Of a stretch of 64,000 nucleotides of DNA, positions 8,697 through 18,194 are shown piece after piece (the stretch's first letter is position 1; each line of letters starts with the position of its first letter). This stretch comes from Fulvivirga imtechensis AK7 (GTDB lineage Bacteria > Bacteroidota > Bacteroidia > Cytophagales > Cyclobacteriaceae), in contig NZ_AMZN01000050.1 in NCBI RefSeq assembly GCF_000331535.1, positions 17,740 through 81,739 of the forward strand, read 5' to 3'. Under the pieces are notes generated by a model that was not told where the DNA came from, made no database searches, and saw only the letters and a list, made by a program, of their open reading frames with translations. The position numbers and the translations under genes were made by a program.

Positions 8697-8834
8697 ATGA
8701 GGAATAAAGAAAAAAAAGCAAAAAAGGAAAAAGAGCTCATCAAAAAGGTAAAGCCTGACGAAGAGGCGAATGAAAAAGATTATGGAGGCCTTCCTGAAAG
8801 AAATCTGAAGAAAAACCTTGGGTGTGGAGGGTGA
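8697..8834 (+). CDS. Conserved 45-residue peptide, GGLPERNLKKNLGCGG type
   Basis: A short frame from ATG 8697 to TGA 8832-8834 encodes a highly charged peptide: a Lys/Glu-rich first half (MRNKEKKAKKEKELIKKVK), then PDEEANEKDYGG and the ending LPERNLKKNLGCGG. The conserved-looking tail, ending in Cys-Gly-Gly, resembles short hypothetical proteins that I recall from other Cytophagales, but this is from memory. It is soluble, without signal peptide or membrane segment, and sits alone between two leftward genes, with its own 150-base upstream region. Function unknown. Confidence 0.6.
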   Translation: MRNKEKKAKKEKELIKKVKPDEEANEKDYGGLPERNLKKNLGCGG

Positions 8835-8909
8835 ATGGTTATTTTGACGCCCAAAGCTCCTGTTAAATAAAGGCCTTAAAATCTGCCTCTCTAATGCGGA
8901 ATTATTTGA

Positions 8910-10220
8910 TTATTCTTTCACGCGGGCAGAAACAAGTCGATACATTAAAACAGCGGCTCTTTTGGCCTGGATTGAAAGCATGTTTAAATTGCCGGTTTCA
9001 TTGATGGTATGATCATCCGCCCCACTAAGGCCCATGCCATCAATGGCCATATCTACATAACCCGATGTGAAAGATACGTCAGCAGCACCCGCATTACGTG
9101 GATTCACCGCTTCAACCGGGCCATAGCCAAGGTCCTTACTGACTTTATCATAATAGCTCAGAAGTTTTCGGTTTCCATCAGAAGGGGCAAGAGGCGGATA
9201 ACCGTCTTCGTTAAAAATTATTTCCGCAGAAGTACCGGGGTAATTATTGGCAGCGATCTCCTGCATGATACGCTTTGCCTTTTCGAGCTGCTCAAGCGAA
9301 ACGGCTCTGATATCTCCCGTTACGACTACTTCCTTCGCAACCACATTGCTTTTACCAAGAGCTGTGCCTCCACTTTGTCCGGCATCATAGCTTGTGCTTG
9401 TCCCTCCTAAAATTACACCAGGGTTAAACGTCAGGTTCTCTTCACGGGAAAGCTGTTCATAAAATTCCCGCAGTATTCTGGAAGCCTCATAAATAGCTCC
9501 TACACCAACCTTGTCAGTAAATACCTGTGAAGAATGCGCTGCATTACCCGATACTGTTAATGTCCACCCTGATGAGCTTCTGCGAGAAACGACAATGGTT
9601 TTGGGATCTCCGTCAGCATTTTCAAAAGCCAATGCTATGTCTGCCCTTTTTGCTCCTTCCACCAAGTTTTTTTTGGAAAGCTCCAGCGGACTTCCGCTTT
9701 TTTCTTCGTCACCCGTAAGCACCACCTCTACCTGCATTTGATCCAGTATATTTGCCTCTTTAAGCGCTTTGAGCGCCAGTAAGATAATTACATCACCACC
9801 CTTCATGTCAGCAACACCCGGGCCTTTCATAATAGAATCATTAAGCATGGTGTACTGCTGAAACGGGCTATCCGGCTCAAATACAGTATCTAAATGACCT
9901 ATCAATAGCATTTTTGGACCTTTTTGGCCTTTATTAACCGCAACTAAGTGTCCGGCACGACCGAAGGCTGCTCCATCCACCCATTTTGTTTCCATGCCGA
10001 GCGTCTCAAATTCTTTTTTCAAAACCATACCCACATGTTTTACTCCCTCAAAATTCATGGTGCCACTATTGATATTGACGATCTCTTTAAGCAGAGAGGT
10101 ATAGTGTTCGTTATTTTGATCTACAGACCTGACAATTTTCTTTTCCGTCTTAGAAAGCTGTGCCAGTAGTAGGCCCGATGAAAATACAACAAGGCAGATA
10201 GAAAGGATAATGTTTCTCAT
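8910..10220 (-). CDS. Exported M20 family zinc peptidase (carboxypeptidase G2-like)
   Basis: A signal peptide (ILSICLVVFSSGLLLAQ, cleavage near residue 20) sends the 436-residue protein to the periplasm. Metal-binding and catalytic residues of M20 peptidases are in place: LIGHLDTVF (His109, Asp111), GPGVADMKGG (Asp138), TGDEEKSG (Glu172/173) and a C-terminal GLSGADDHTINE His. A dimerisation domain with HSSQVFTDKVG lies between. The family includes glutamate carboxypeptidases; exact substrate is not shown. Intact, single gene. Confidence 0.9.
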   Translation of the reverse strand: MRNIILSICLVVFSSGLLLAQLSKTEKKIVRSVDQNNEHYTSLLKEIVNINSGTMNFEGVKHVGMVLKKEFETLGMETKWVDGAAFGRAGHLVAVNKGQKGPKMLLIGHLDTVFEPDSPFQQYTMLNDSIMKGPGVADMKGGDVIILLALKALKEANILDQMQVEVVLTGDEEKSGSPLELSKKNLVEGAKRADIALAFENADGDPKTIVVSRRSSSGWTLTVSGNAAHSSQVFTDKVGVGAIYEASRILREFYEQLSREENLTFNPGVILGGTSTSYDAGQSGGTALGKSNVVAKEVVVTGDIRAVSLEQLEKAKRIMQEIAANNYPGTSAEIIFNEDGYPPLAPSDGNRKLLSYYDKVSKDLGYGPVEAVNPRNAGAADVSFTSGYVDMAIDGMGLSGADDHTINETGNLNMLSIQAKRAAVLMYRLVSARVKE

Positions 10221-10348
10221 GAGAGGATCTGGTTTTGCAGGGTCAAAATACTGAAATTATTGGTTCTGTTGAAACCACTCACATCATTTTGAAATAACCG
10301 GACCACTTTTGCGGGGCGTGGATTCAAAGCGAGCCCCGGTTTACCATG

Positions 10349-11122
10349 CTAATCAATCACATGCTCCAGATATTGCTTCAGAGCCTGCAGACTTTCCTGT
10401 TTTGCCTCAAACATGCCCATATGTGCTACCTGATCGTAGATATGCACAATGGCTTTATGAGGAAGCAGGATCTGTTCGTCTGTTTTTTCAATAGGTACTG
10501 AAGCGTCTTGTTCTCCAGCAATAAAAAGTACCGGCTGGTTGAAAGTTTTGAGCACATCTGCTCTATCATGACGGTCACGCATAGCCCTGGTATAAGCGAC
10601 TAAGGTTTCCAGGGGAGTTTTAGCGGCTGTTTCCACTGCGCGATCCACATCCGCTTTTAGGGCATTTCTATTTTTATGGAAGAAAAGCTGAGGAACAAAT
10701 GACGTAGCAAAGACTTCAACTCCCTTGTCTTTTACAAATTCAATAACCTTGTTTCGTGAAGACCTCTTTTCAGCATCATCAGCAAAAGCAGTGGAATGAA
10801 ATAATCCAAAACCCTTAAGCATCTCAGGGTGGCGATCGGCCATTGCCAGCGTGACGTAGCCGCCAAGAGAGTGACCGATTACAACAGTTTCAGAAATACC
10901 CAGCGCATCAAGCCACTCACAAACTATTTCGGCAATATCATCGATACTAAATTCCCCTTCAGGTAAAGGACTATTGCCAAAACCAGGCAGGTCAGGGCTT
11001 AGGATTCTATATTTTTTTGAAAGCTCAGGAATGAAACCGTCCCAAATACTATTGGTTTCACAAAAACCGTGTATAAGCACTACGGGGAAGCCGTTGCCAG
11101 TGTCGCTATATGCAATAGCCAT
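10349..11122 (-). CDS. Alpha/beta hydrolase
   Basis: The 257-residue cytosolic protein has the canonical order: VVLIHGFCETNSIW (oxyanion), SPDLPGFGNS, nucleophile elbow GHSLGG (Ser85), FIAGEQDASVPIE (Asp) and VAHMGMFE (His). It resembles general esterase/haloperoxidase-type hydrolases. It begins three bases downstream of the dxs stop region, so it is the second gene of a dxs operon on the minus strand; a role tied to isoprenoid synthesis is not implied by sequence. Confidence 0.88.
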   Translation of the reverse strand: MAIAYSDTGNGFPVVLIHGFCETNSIWDGFIPELSKKYRILSPDLPGFGNSPLPEGEFSIDDIAEIVCEWLDALGISETVVIGHSLGGYVTLAMADRHPEMLKGFGLFHSTAFADDAEKRSSRNKVIEFVKDKGVEVFATSFVPQLFFHKNRNALKADVDRAVETAAKTPLETLVAYTRAMRDRHDRADVLKTFNQPVLFIAGEQDASVPIEKTDEQILLPHKAIVHIYDQVAHMGMFEAKQESLQALKQYLEHVID

Positions 11123-11125
11123 GGA

Positions 11126-13051
11126 TTAGCTTTTTGCGAGAATTTGTTCGGTCATTTCAATTACAGCCTTTTCAATTCCCTCCGGATCAAAACCACATTC
11201 GCGTTGTAGCTCTATCTGTTCTCCGTGTTCTACTATTTCATCAGGTATTCCGAGTCGCTTGATTTGAGCGGAATAATTATTATCTGCCATATACTCTACC
11301 ACAGCGCTTCCAAAGCCGCCCATCAGGCATCCGTCTTCAACGGTAATGATCTTTTTATAGCGGGTAAAGACCTCATGTAATAACTTTTCATCCAAAGGCT
11401 TTACAAAACGCATATCATAGTGTGCAGGATTGAGACCTTTTGTCTCAAGATTTTTACAAGCTTCAACGGCATAGTTACCAACATGGCCCAATGTTAATAT
11501 GGCTACTTCTTCACCACCTTTTATTTTTCGCCCGGTACCTACTTTTATCTCCTCCATTGGCGTTTTCCATTGCGGCATTACGCCCTGCCCACGAGGATAA
11601 CGGATGGTGAATGCTTTTCCATCACGGGGAAGCTGTGATGTGTAGAGTAAATTTCTAAGTTCAGCTTCATTCATCGGTGATGAGACGATCATATTCGGGA
11701 TGCACCTCATGTATGCAATGTCATAGGCACCATGGTGTGTCGGGCCATCAGCTCCCGCAAAACCAGCCCTATCGAGGCAGAAGTTTACGGGCAGGTCCTG
11801 AATGCAAACATCGTGGATCACCTGATCGTAGCCCCGCTGCATAAAGCTACTGTAGATATTGCAGAATGGGATAAGCCCCTGTGTGGCTAGTCCTGCCGAG
11901 AAAGTGACTGCGTGCTGCTCGGCAATTCCCACATCAAAAGCCCGGTCAGGCATGGCCTTCATCATGATGTTAAGCGAAGAGCCTGAAGGCATGGCAGGAG
12001 TGATACCGATTATCTTTTCATTCTTCTCGGCCAGCTCAACTAGAGTATGCCCGAATACATCCTGATATTTAGGTGGTTGCGGAGAGTCATATGTTTTCTT
12101 ACGGATCTCTCCGGTTACTTTGTCAAACTTTCCGGGAGCATGCCAGGTGGTTTGATTGCCTGTTTCTGCCGGACCATATCCTTTACCCTTTCGCGTAACA
12201 CAGTGTAGTATCTTCGGCCCCTTAATATCTTTCAGATCATCAAGCACACTTACCAGGTGGTTTACATCGTGACCGTCTACCGGTCCGAAATACCTCAGGT
12301 TAAGCGACTCAAACATGTTGCTTTGGCTCAGCAGGAATGATTTTATGCTGTTCTCTACTTTTGAAATGATCTCTCGGGCATTAGGTCCGAACTTGCTTAT
12401 CCTCCCAAGAATATTCCACACCTCATCTTTCATCTTATTATATGTATGAGATGTGGTGATATCTGTTAAATAATCCTTAAGCGCCCCAACATTAGGATCT
12501 ATCGACATGCAGTTGTCATTGAGGATGATCAACAGGTTAGAGTTTGATACGCCTGCATGGTTCATTGCTTCAAATGCAAGACCCCCCGTCATTGCACCGT
12601 CACCGATCACAGCGATATGTTGCCGGTCTTCGGAGCCCTTGTACTTCGATGCCACTGCCATGCCTAAAGCAGCAGAAATGGAAGTAGAAGAGTGCCCTAC
12701 ACCAAAGGCATCGTATTCACTTTCTTTGATCTTTGGAAATCCCGAAATGCCTTTATACATGCGGTTAGTGTGGAACACATCTCTTCGGCCAGTAAGTATT
12801 TTATGGCCATAAGCCTGGTGGCCTACATCCCATACTAACTGATCCTGAGGGGTGTTAAATACATAGTGAAGGGCGACCGTTAGTTCCACTACACCAAGAC
12901 TCGCACCAAAGTGGCCACCATAAACAGATACGTTATCGATGATAAAAGTTCTGAGTTCATCGCAAAGCTGTACTAACTGGGTCTGATCCAATTTTTTTAG
13001 ATCGTCAGGGTTATTTACAGCAGCCAGAAGTTTTCCTGGTTCAATAAGCAT
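11126..13051 (-). CDS. dxs: 1-deoxy-D-xylulose-5-phosphate synthase
   Basis: Dxs condenses pyruvate and glyceraldehyde 3-phosphate with thiamine diphosphate, the first step of the MEP isoprenoid pathway. The 641 residues match full-length Dxs: GGHFGASLGVVELTVALHYV, WDVGHQAYGHKILTGRR, the TPP motif GDGAMTGGLAFEA to NLLIILNDN, FDVGIAEQHAVTFSAGLA in the second half and YPRGQG. ATG 13051 gives the usual N-terminus. It is divergent from scpA across 187 bases and is followed closely by a hydrolase gene. Confidence 0.97.
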   Translation of the reverse strand: MLIEPGKLLAAVNNPDDLKKLDQTQLVQLCDELRTFIIDNVSVYGGHFGASLGVVELTVALHYVFNTPQDQLVWDVGHQAYGHKILTGRRDVFHTNRMYKGISGFPKIKESEYDAFGVGHSSTSISAALGMAVASKYKGSEDRQHIAVIGDGAMTGGLAFEAMNHAGVSNSNLLIILNDNCMSIDPNVGALKDYLTDITTSHTYNKMKDEVWNILGRISKFGPNAREIISKVENSIKSFLLSQSNMFESLNLRYFGPVDGHDVNHLVSVLDDLKDIKGPKILHCVTRKGKGYGPAETGNQTTWHAPGKFDKVTGEIRKKTYDSPQPPKYQDVFGHTLVELAEKNEKIIGITPAMPSGSSLNIMMKAMPDRAFDVGIAEQHAVTFSAGLATQGLIPFCNIYSSFMQRGYDQVIHDVCIQDLPVNFCLDRAGFAGADGPTHHGAYDIAYMRCIPNMIVSSPMNEAELRNLLYTSQLPRDGKAFTIRYPRGQGVMPQWKTPMEEIKVGTGRKIKGGEEVAILTLGHVGNYAVEACKNLETKGLNPAHYDMRFVKPLDEKLLHEVFTRYKKIITVEDGCLMGGFGSAVVEYMADNNYSAQIKRLGIPDEIVEHGEQIELQRECGFDPEGIEKAVIEMTEQILAKS

Positions 13052-13238
13052 TTATGTATATTTCGAATATATAACTCTTAAACAATAACTTAAGGTAAGT
13101 GTTTTATTTACCTATTGCAAACCATGGTATTGGCTACAAAATGCAAAATTACATTTTTTTTAACAACAGGATATTATTTCGATCTATAAGTAATATCTTT
13201 GAAGTTCTGCATTTACGTAGTTAACGTATCAATCTATA

Positions 13239-13985
13239 GTGAGTTTCGAGATCAAATTACCGCTTTTTGAAGGCCCTTTTGACCTTCTGCTCTTTTTTAT
13301 AGAAAGAGATGAGCTGGACATACATGATATTCCGATCTCAAAGATTACCAGCGACTTTCTGGATTATCTGCACCGCCTCGAGGAGATGAATATTGAGGTG
13401 GCCAGTGAATTCATTTTGGTAGCAGCCACTTTGATGCGTATCAAATCCAAAATGCTGCTACCCCGGCCTCAGCTTGATGAAGAAGGAAATGAAATAGATC
13501 CTCGTGAGGAGCTGGTAAGGCACCTGCTGGAATATAAAAAATACAAATCGGTGCTGGAGCAGTTGAAAGAAATGGAGGAGGCGGAGATCGCTAAGGAAAA
13601 GCGCGGTAATATCATGAAGGAGATCCGCTCTCTTTCAGAGAGTGTTAATGTGGAATCAGAGCTTCAGGATCTCGACCTCTATAAACTCATGCGCGTTTTT
13701 CAAAAGGTAATGGAGCGCTACGAAGTGGAAAAGAATAAACCACGACATGAGGTGATCCAGTATCCCTACACCATTTCCGGCCAGCGCGACTACATTATGA
13801 ACAGACTGGGAGCAATACCCAAGCTCCCTTTTGAAAGGATCATTGAAGATGAACCGGTGAAGATTGCCGTGATATTTAATTTTCTTGCCATTTTGGAACT
13901 GCTTCAAATGAACCTCATTACATTACACATTGGAGAAGGATTTAATAACTTCTGGGTAGAAAAGTTGGAGGGAGTGGCTGCCTGA
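13239..13985 (+). CDS. scpA: Segregation and condensation protein A
   Basis: ScpA is the kleisin subunit that bridges the SMC heads. The 248 residues begin at GTG 13239 with the family's characteristic LPLFEGPFDLLLFFIERDEL and DIHDIPISKIT, followed by LVAATLMRIKSKMLLPRP and a C-terminal winged-helix part ending AILELLQMNLITLH. No ATG in frame lies near, and the GTG start gives the normal N-terminus. scpB is not adjacent. The next gene starts five bases after the stop, so they form an operon. Confidence 0.93.
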   Translation: MSFEIKLPLFEGPFDLLLFFIERDELDIHDIPISKITSDFLDYLHRLEEMNIEVASEFILVAATLMRIKSKMLLPRPQLDEEGNEIDPREELVRHLLEYKKYKSVLEQLKEMEEAEIAKEKRGNIMKEIRSLSESVNVESELQDLDLYKLMRVFQKVMERYEVEKNKPRHEVIQYPYTISGQRDYIMNRLGAIPKLPFERIIEDEPVKIAVIFNFLAILELLQMNLITLHIGEGFNNFWVEKLEGVAA

Positions 13986-13989
13986 CGGG

Positions 13990-15048
13990 ATGAATCTGGA
14001 TACCAAGAAAATACTGAAAACCCTCAACCCGAACAAGATCTGGTTACCGGTGGCTATTAGTATGGGTTTTGTTGCCTGGATGATCATTAGCGATGATGAT
14101 TTCACACCACAAAAGCTAAACCTGGTCTTTCAGGCTAGGATTTTTCCTGTGATTCTCGCTTTTTTGGTACTGCTCATCAAAGAGCTGGCATACATTTACC
14201 GGATAAGAACACTCACCGATAAGGACCTTACCTGGACGAGCAGTGTTTATGTCATTCTGCTTTGGGAATTTGCCTCAGCAGTAACACCTTCTGTGGTCGG
14301 AGGTACGGCAGTAGCTGTTTTTATTTTACTGAAAGAGGGAATCAACCTTGGCAAATCACTGGCTTATGTAATGCTTACCGCCATCCTCGATAACATGTTT
14401 TTTGTTGTTTTCGCCCCACTTGCTCTTCTCTTGATCGGAGACAGCAGCTTTCCGGATTTTGGCGGCACACTCCGGGGGTTGTTTATTTCCAGCTACTCAC
14501 TTATCACTATCTATACCTTCATCATGATCTTTGCCCTTTTCTTCCGCCCACGCCTTTTTAAGTGGATATTGATCAAGATCACTTCTATTAAGTTTCTGAG
14601 AAGGTGGAGGTATGCCGCTTATCAACATGGAAATGAAGTGATGTGGGCATCTTCACTGATCAAAGGAAAGCAGAAGCGCTACTGGTTTAAGATCATAGCA
14701 GCTACCATTGTAGCCTGGGTGGCTCGTTATGCAATCCTGAATTGTATAGTTGCCGCATTTACGGATGGGCTGGTAATAGCTGATCACCTGTTGATGTTGG
14801 GTAAGCATCTCATATTATGGGTAGTGATGCTCATCTCACCAACCCCCGGAGGATCAGGTGTGGCCGAAAATTTCTTCATCCAGTTTTTCAACACCTACCT
14901 AAATGAGTTTACCCTTGGGGCCACTTTGTTCTGGCGACTTGTAACCTATTATCCCTACCTTATAATCGGTGCACTTATTCTGCCCCGATGGATAAGAAAA
15001 GTGTTTTTTAAGGAAGAAAAGAAAAAGCCGTACGTTCAGGAATCATAA
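13990..15048 (+). CDS. Flippase-like integral membrane protein (UPF0104 / lysylphosphatidylglycerol synthase TM family)
   Basis: The 352 residues hold about eight hydrophobic helices and family motifs: ELAYIYRIRTL, TPSVVGGTAVAVFIL, and SPTPGGSGVAENFF near residue 288, followed by ATLFWRLVTYYPYLIIGALI. Related proteins include membrane parts of phosphatidylglycerol lysyltransferases and glycolipid flippase-like proteins; the lysyl-transfer domain is absent. It follows scpA by four bases. Function remains unassigned. Confidence 0.88.
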   Translation: MNLDTKKILKTLNPNKIWLPVAISMGFVAWMIISDDDFTPQKLNLVFQARIFPVILAFLVLLIKELAYIYRIRTLTDKDLTWTSSVYVILLWEFASAVTPSVVGGTAVAVFILLKEGINLGKSLAYVMLTAILDNMFFVVFAPLALLLIGDSSFPDFGGTLRGLFISSYSLITIYTFIMIFALFFRPRLFKWILIKITSIKFLRRWRYAAYQHGNEVMWASSLIKGKQKRYWFKIIAATIVAWVARYAILNCIVAAFTDGLVIADHLLMLGKHLILWVVMLISPTPGGSGVAENFFIQFFNTYLNEFTLGATLFWRLVTYYPYLIIGALILPRWIRKVFFKEEKKKPYVQES

Positions 15049-15366
15049 TCAGAGCCGGTTTCCATATTACGGAATTATTACCCCAACTTTTAAGGCATAC
15101 TTCAGAGAAAATACGCTATAAAATTTTGTGTACTGTAGCCGGACAAAATAGTGTTTCAGGGTAGGCATCATTTAAAAATCCCCCCATGAAGGGTATTTTT
15201 AGAATCACCTGTCCTTTTTCAAAAAAACATAACATACCCTCCCGATTTTCATTTAGTCGGTAATGAAGACTTAAAAATGCCTTGATTGCCTGATAACTAC
15301 ATCTCTGGTTTTTCCTGTTGACATTTGCAGTGTAATTAAACATTAAAAATTCAAATTAAAACAGAC
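15049..15366. other. Intergenic region, no gene supported
   Basis: These 318 bases between a rightward membrane-protein gene and a rightward secreted-protein gene hold only a 75-codon frame on the minus strand with no recognisable family and an unlikely composition. The last 60 bases are A/T-rich and presumably carry the promoter of the next gene. Confidence 0.5.
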
Positions 15367-15975
15367 ATGAAAACACAAAATTTAATTTTCACTATGCTTT
15401 TAACAGTTATCAGCATAGCATCCTTTGCGACAGAAGGAGAGAAAGGCACGATGGCCACTCCAAAAGTGGAGGTAATTTCAAATGAGGCAAACATTTACAA
15501 ACTACTTTTCATGGGAAAAACCGATGAAAAAACCACCATTAACATTTGGAACGCTGAAAATAAGCTGGTTTATACAGAAACAATCAAAAAGATCAATGCT
15601 TTTGTAAGGCCTTACAACTTCAGCCAAATGCCGGATGGTGTGTACACTTTAGAAATTATAGAAGGAAGAACGGTAAGCAAAAAACTCATTTTTCATGGTG
15701 TAGTTGCTCCCGTACTTAAAGAAGAGGCGACTTATCCGGAAGTTGTGAAAGTTGATCCTTTGACTGGTGAGAAGTCTGTTTACAAACTTACGATTGTAAA
15801 TCCGGGTAAAGTAAAAGCAAGTATCAGAATATTTGATGGTAATGAAAAACTTGTATACAGCACGGTGGAATCATTCGAAAATATCTTCAGCCGACTTTAC
15901 AATTTGAAAGAGATTGGTTTGGGCGCAACGTTGGAAGTAGAGGTTAACGGAGACGTTAAAAAGTATGTGCTATAA
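15367..15975 (+). CDS. Exported protein with two similar beta domains
   Basis: The 202-residue protein has a signal peptide (LIFTMLLTVISIASFA, cleavage near residue 21). The mature part has two similar halves: NIYKLLFMGKTDEKTTINIW with ENKLVYTETI and YNFSQMPDGVYTLEI, then VYKLTIVNPGKVKASIRIF with NEKLVYSTVE and YNLKEIGLG. The pattern resembles the beta-sandwich of type IX secretion sorting domains, but this whole protein is made of it and no cargo is attached. A paralogue with the same plan lies at 52795-53385. A strong terminator follows at 16011. Confidence 0.7.
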   Translation: MKTQNLIFTMLLTVISIASFATEGEKGTMATPKVEVISNEANIYKLLFMGKTDEKTTINIWNAENKLVYTETIKKINAFVRPYNFSQMPDGVYTLEIIEGRTVSKKLIFHGVVAPVLKEEATYPEVVKVDPLTGEKSVYKLTIVNPGKVKASIRIFDGNEKLVYSTVESFENIFSRLYNLKEIGLGATLEVEVNGDVKKYVL

Positions 15976-16010
15976 GGTATAGCAATATACTACATTACAA
16001 TTTGGCAATT

Positions 16011-16043
16011 GGCTGTATTTTGATAATACAGCCTTATTTTTTT
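16011..16043 (+). terminator. Rho-independent terminator
   Basis: A perfect 9-bp stem (GGCTGTATT at 16011-16019 and AATACAGCC at 16025-16033) with a short loop is followed by TTATTTTTTT. It ends transcription of the exported two-domain protein gene before the TPR/HTH regulator. Confidence 0.85.
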
Positions 16044-16168
16044 CCACTGTATGGTGTTGAAATACCGGATAAACGAAACTATTTGCACTCAAACAAAATC
16101 AACTCGGTTTTTCGTTTACATTCTTTTTAATTCAGCCTTCGATATTTCAACCTTAACCAAACCATGTT

Positions 16169-17974
16169 ATGAATGCCATAATCTTATCCCTGGGGTTGTT
16201 GGTATGTCTTCCTTCCCTGATCTACAGTCAGGCAGTGAATTCTGTGGATAGCCTTGAAAATCTTCTGAGCGCTGCTTCTGACAGTGATAGAATTGAAATC
16301 CTGAGTCAGCTCTGTTGGGAACTTAAGCAGGTAGATACTAAAAAAGCAATACAATATGGTGAAGAGGCTTATACTATGGCTGAGGCTCGGACAGACATTC
16401 GAAATATGGGCAACAGCCATTGTAACCTTGGTATCGTGTATGCCATGCAAGGTAATTATCACAGAGCTCAGGAGTACTTTTTGAGCTCGATATCATATAG
16501 AGAGCAGCTCTCTGACACACTTGGATTAGCTTACGGCTTTAAAGGCCTGGGTAATATTCATCAATTGCTAAAAGAGTTTGACAAAGCTGTTTTGTATTTC
16601 AAAAGATCTCTTGAATTATATGAAAGAAAAGGCTCTGTATCGAATCGACTAGCCGCACTTAATAATCTTGGGCTGGCCTACAAAGAATGGGGAGAATACG
16701 ATAGCGCTCTCAAATACTATGATCAACGCCTGGATCTGGCAAGATCCACCGGCGAAAAGGTATCGGAAGCATCTGTATTGAATAACATTGCCGGTGTTTA
16801 CCTCAATCAGCGTCAATTCAAAAATGCCTTATTCACTTACCAACAATCGTTGCGTATAAAAAAGGAAATTGGTGATATAAAAGGAGAGGCTCTTGTGTTG
16901 GGAAATATAGGTGAATTGTATTTTGAGATGGATAATGTGCCTGCCGCTCTTGATTATTTTTTTCAATCTTTGGATATAAGAAAATCCATAGACTACCCAT
17001 ATGGAGTTATGAACACCTCAATACGAATAGCTAAAATTTACCTTGAGATGAAAAACACTGAGGAAGCTATCCGGTACGCGTGGGAAGCCCTGGAACTTGC
17101 CAAAAAAATTAATATGGTTGAACCTCAAAAAGAATCACTTCAAATATTATCAGAAGCATATGAGCAAGACAATAACTACGCTGCTGCTCTTATCTATTTT
17201 AATCAGTATAGCAGTCTGAAAGACAGTTTGCTGAACCTCAATAATATCAGAAAAATGATAGAGGCGGAATCCAGGTACGAACAGATGAATATGGAAAAGG
17301 AAGTTAAGCTTATGGAACTAGAGCTCTCGCTCAAAAATCAGGAGCTTCGAAAGAAAAAGGGAGTCATAACCATCATTATCCTTTCTATCGGTATGGTAGT
17401 CGTTATAGGCATTGTTGTTGCCAAACACCAGCAGAACAGGATACAGCGCCATCGCGCGGCAAGTACATTTTATTTAAAAACTATTCAAAATCTCGAATTA
17501 GAGGAGGGTAAACTAAAAAATGAATTGGAACGAAAAAGGCGGGAGCTGACCACTATGGCACTGGATCTGGTTCAAAGAAGCAATACCATGAAAGAAGTCA
17601 GGAAGGAGCTTTCCGTACTTAGTTATAGTAAACGCACAAATGAATTTCTGGACAAACTATCCTCTCTTCAAAAAATGGTTGGCTATGCCTGTCGGCAAGA
17701 TAAGAACTGGGAGGATTTTAAGGTGTATTTTGAAAATGTACATCAAAATTTTTTGAGCTACCTGAAAAGTAAATATCCAAAGCTTACCGGCACAGACCTA
17801 AAAATATGTACTCTTTCAAGGCTTAATTTTTCAATAAAAGAAATGGCAGAGATCCTTCATATTTCACCTGAAAGCGTGAAGATAGCCAGACACAGACTTC
17901 GCAAAAGGCTTTCCCTTGACACTAATGAAGAACTTAATAGCTTTATTATAGGTATTGAGATGGAAAAGCGGTGA
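16169..17974 (+). CDS. TPR sensor with membrane helix and C-terminal LuxR-like HTH
   Basis: The 601-residue protein has a signal sequence (AIILSLGLLVCLPSLIYSQ), about seven tetratricopeptide repeats (residues 40-360; e.g. LAALNNLGLAYKEWGEYDSA), a coiled region, one membrane helix (about 395-415, VITIIILSIGMVVVIGIVV), a second coiled coil (about 430-475) and a C-terminal HTH (about 535-590; LTGTDLKICTLSRLNFSIKE and HISPESVKIARHRLRKRL). This one-component design, periplasmic repeats joined across the membrane to a DNA-binding domain, is common in Bacteroidota. It lies 220 bases before the peptide locus and points toward it, so it may regulate it; that is inference from position. Confidence 0.88.
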   Translation: MNAIILSLGLLVCLPSLIYSQAVNSVDSLENLLSAASDSDRIEILSQLCWELKQVDTKKAIQYGEEAYTMAEARTDIRNMGNSHCNLGIVYAMQGNYHRAQEYFLSSISYREQLSDTLGLAYGFKGLGNIHQLLKEFDKAVLYFKRSLELYERKGSVSNRLAALNNLGLAYKEWGEYDSALKYYDQRLDLARSTGEKVSEASVLNNIAGVYLNQRQFKNALFTYQQSLRIKKEIGDIKGEALVLGNIGELYFEMDNVPAALDYFFQSLDIRKSIDYPYGVMNTSIRIAKIYLEMKNTEEAIRYAWEALELAKKINMVEPQKESLQILSEAYEQDNNYAAALIYFNQYSSLKDSLLNLNNIRKMIEAESRYEQMNMEKEVKLMELELSLKNQELRKKKGVITIIILSIGMVVVIGIVVAKHQQNRIQRHRAASTFYLKTIQNLELEEGKLKNELERKRRELTTMALDLVQRSNTMKEVRKELSVLSYSKRTNEFLDKLSSLQKMVGYACRQDKNWEDFKVYFENVHQNFLSYLKSKYPKLTGTDLKICTLSRLNFSIKEMAEILHISPESVKIARHRLRKRLSLDTNEELNSFIIGIEMEKR

Positions 17975-18194
17975 ATCAACCTTTAGTTTCCTCACAAATA
18001 CACCTCTCTACATCTTGATATTAATCTGGTAGTCAGTAACTTACTACTCTTGTTAACCTTAAATTAACCTCTTTTTTTTTCGTGGATTGAAGAGATATAA
18101 TACTTTTCGACTTCACGATTCGCACGCTGCGATTGCACAAAGGGGAAGCCGAAAACCTGTTAAAGAGTAGGCAATCTGTAAACAACTTAAAACC

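Noticed and set aside
15116..15343. 75-codon frame on the minus strand between the flippase-like and exported-protein genes
   Set aside because: No family resemblance, unusual residue mix and no upstream signal; treated as a chance frame.
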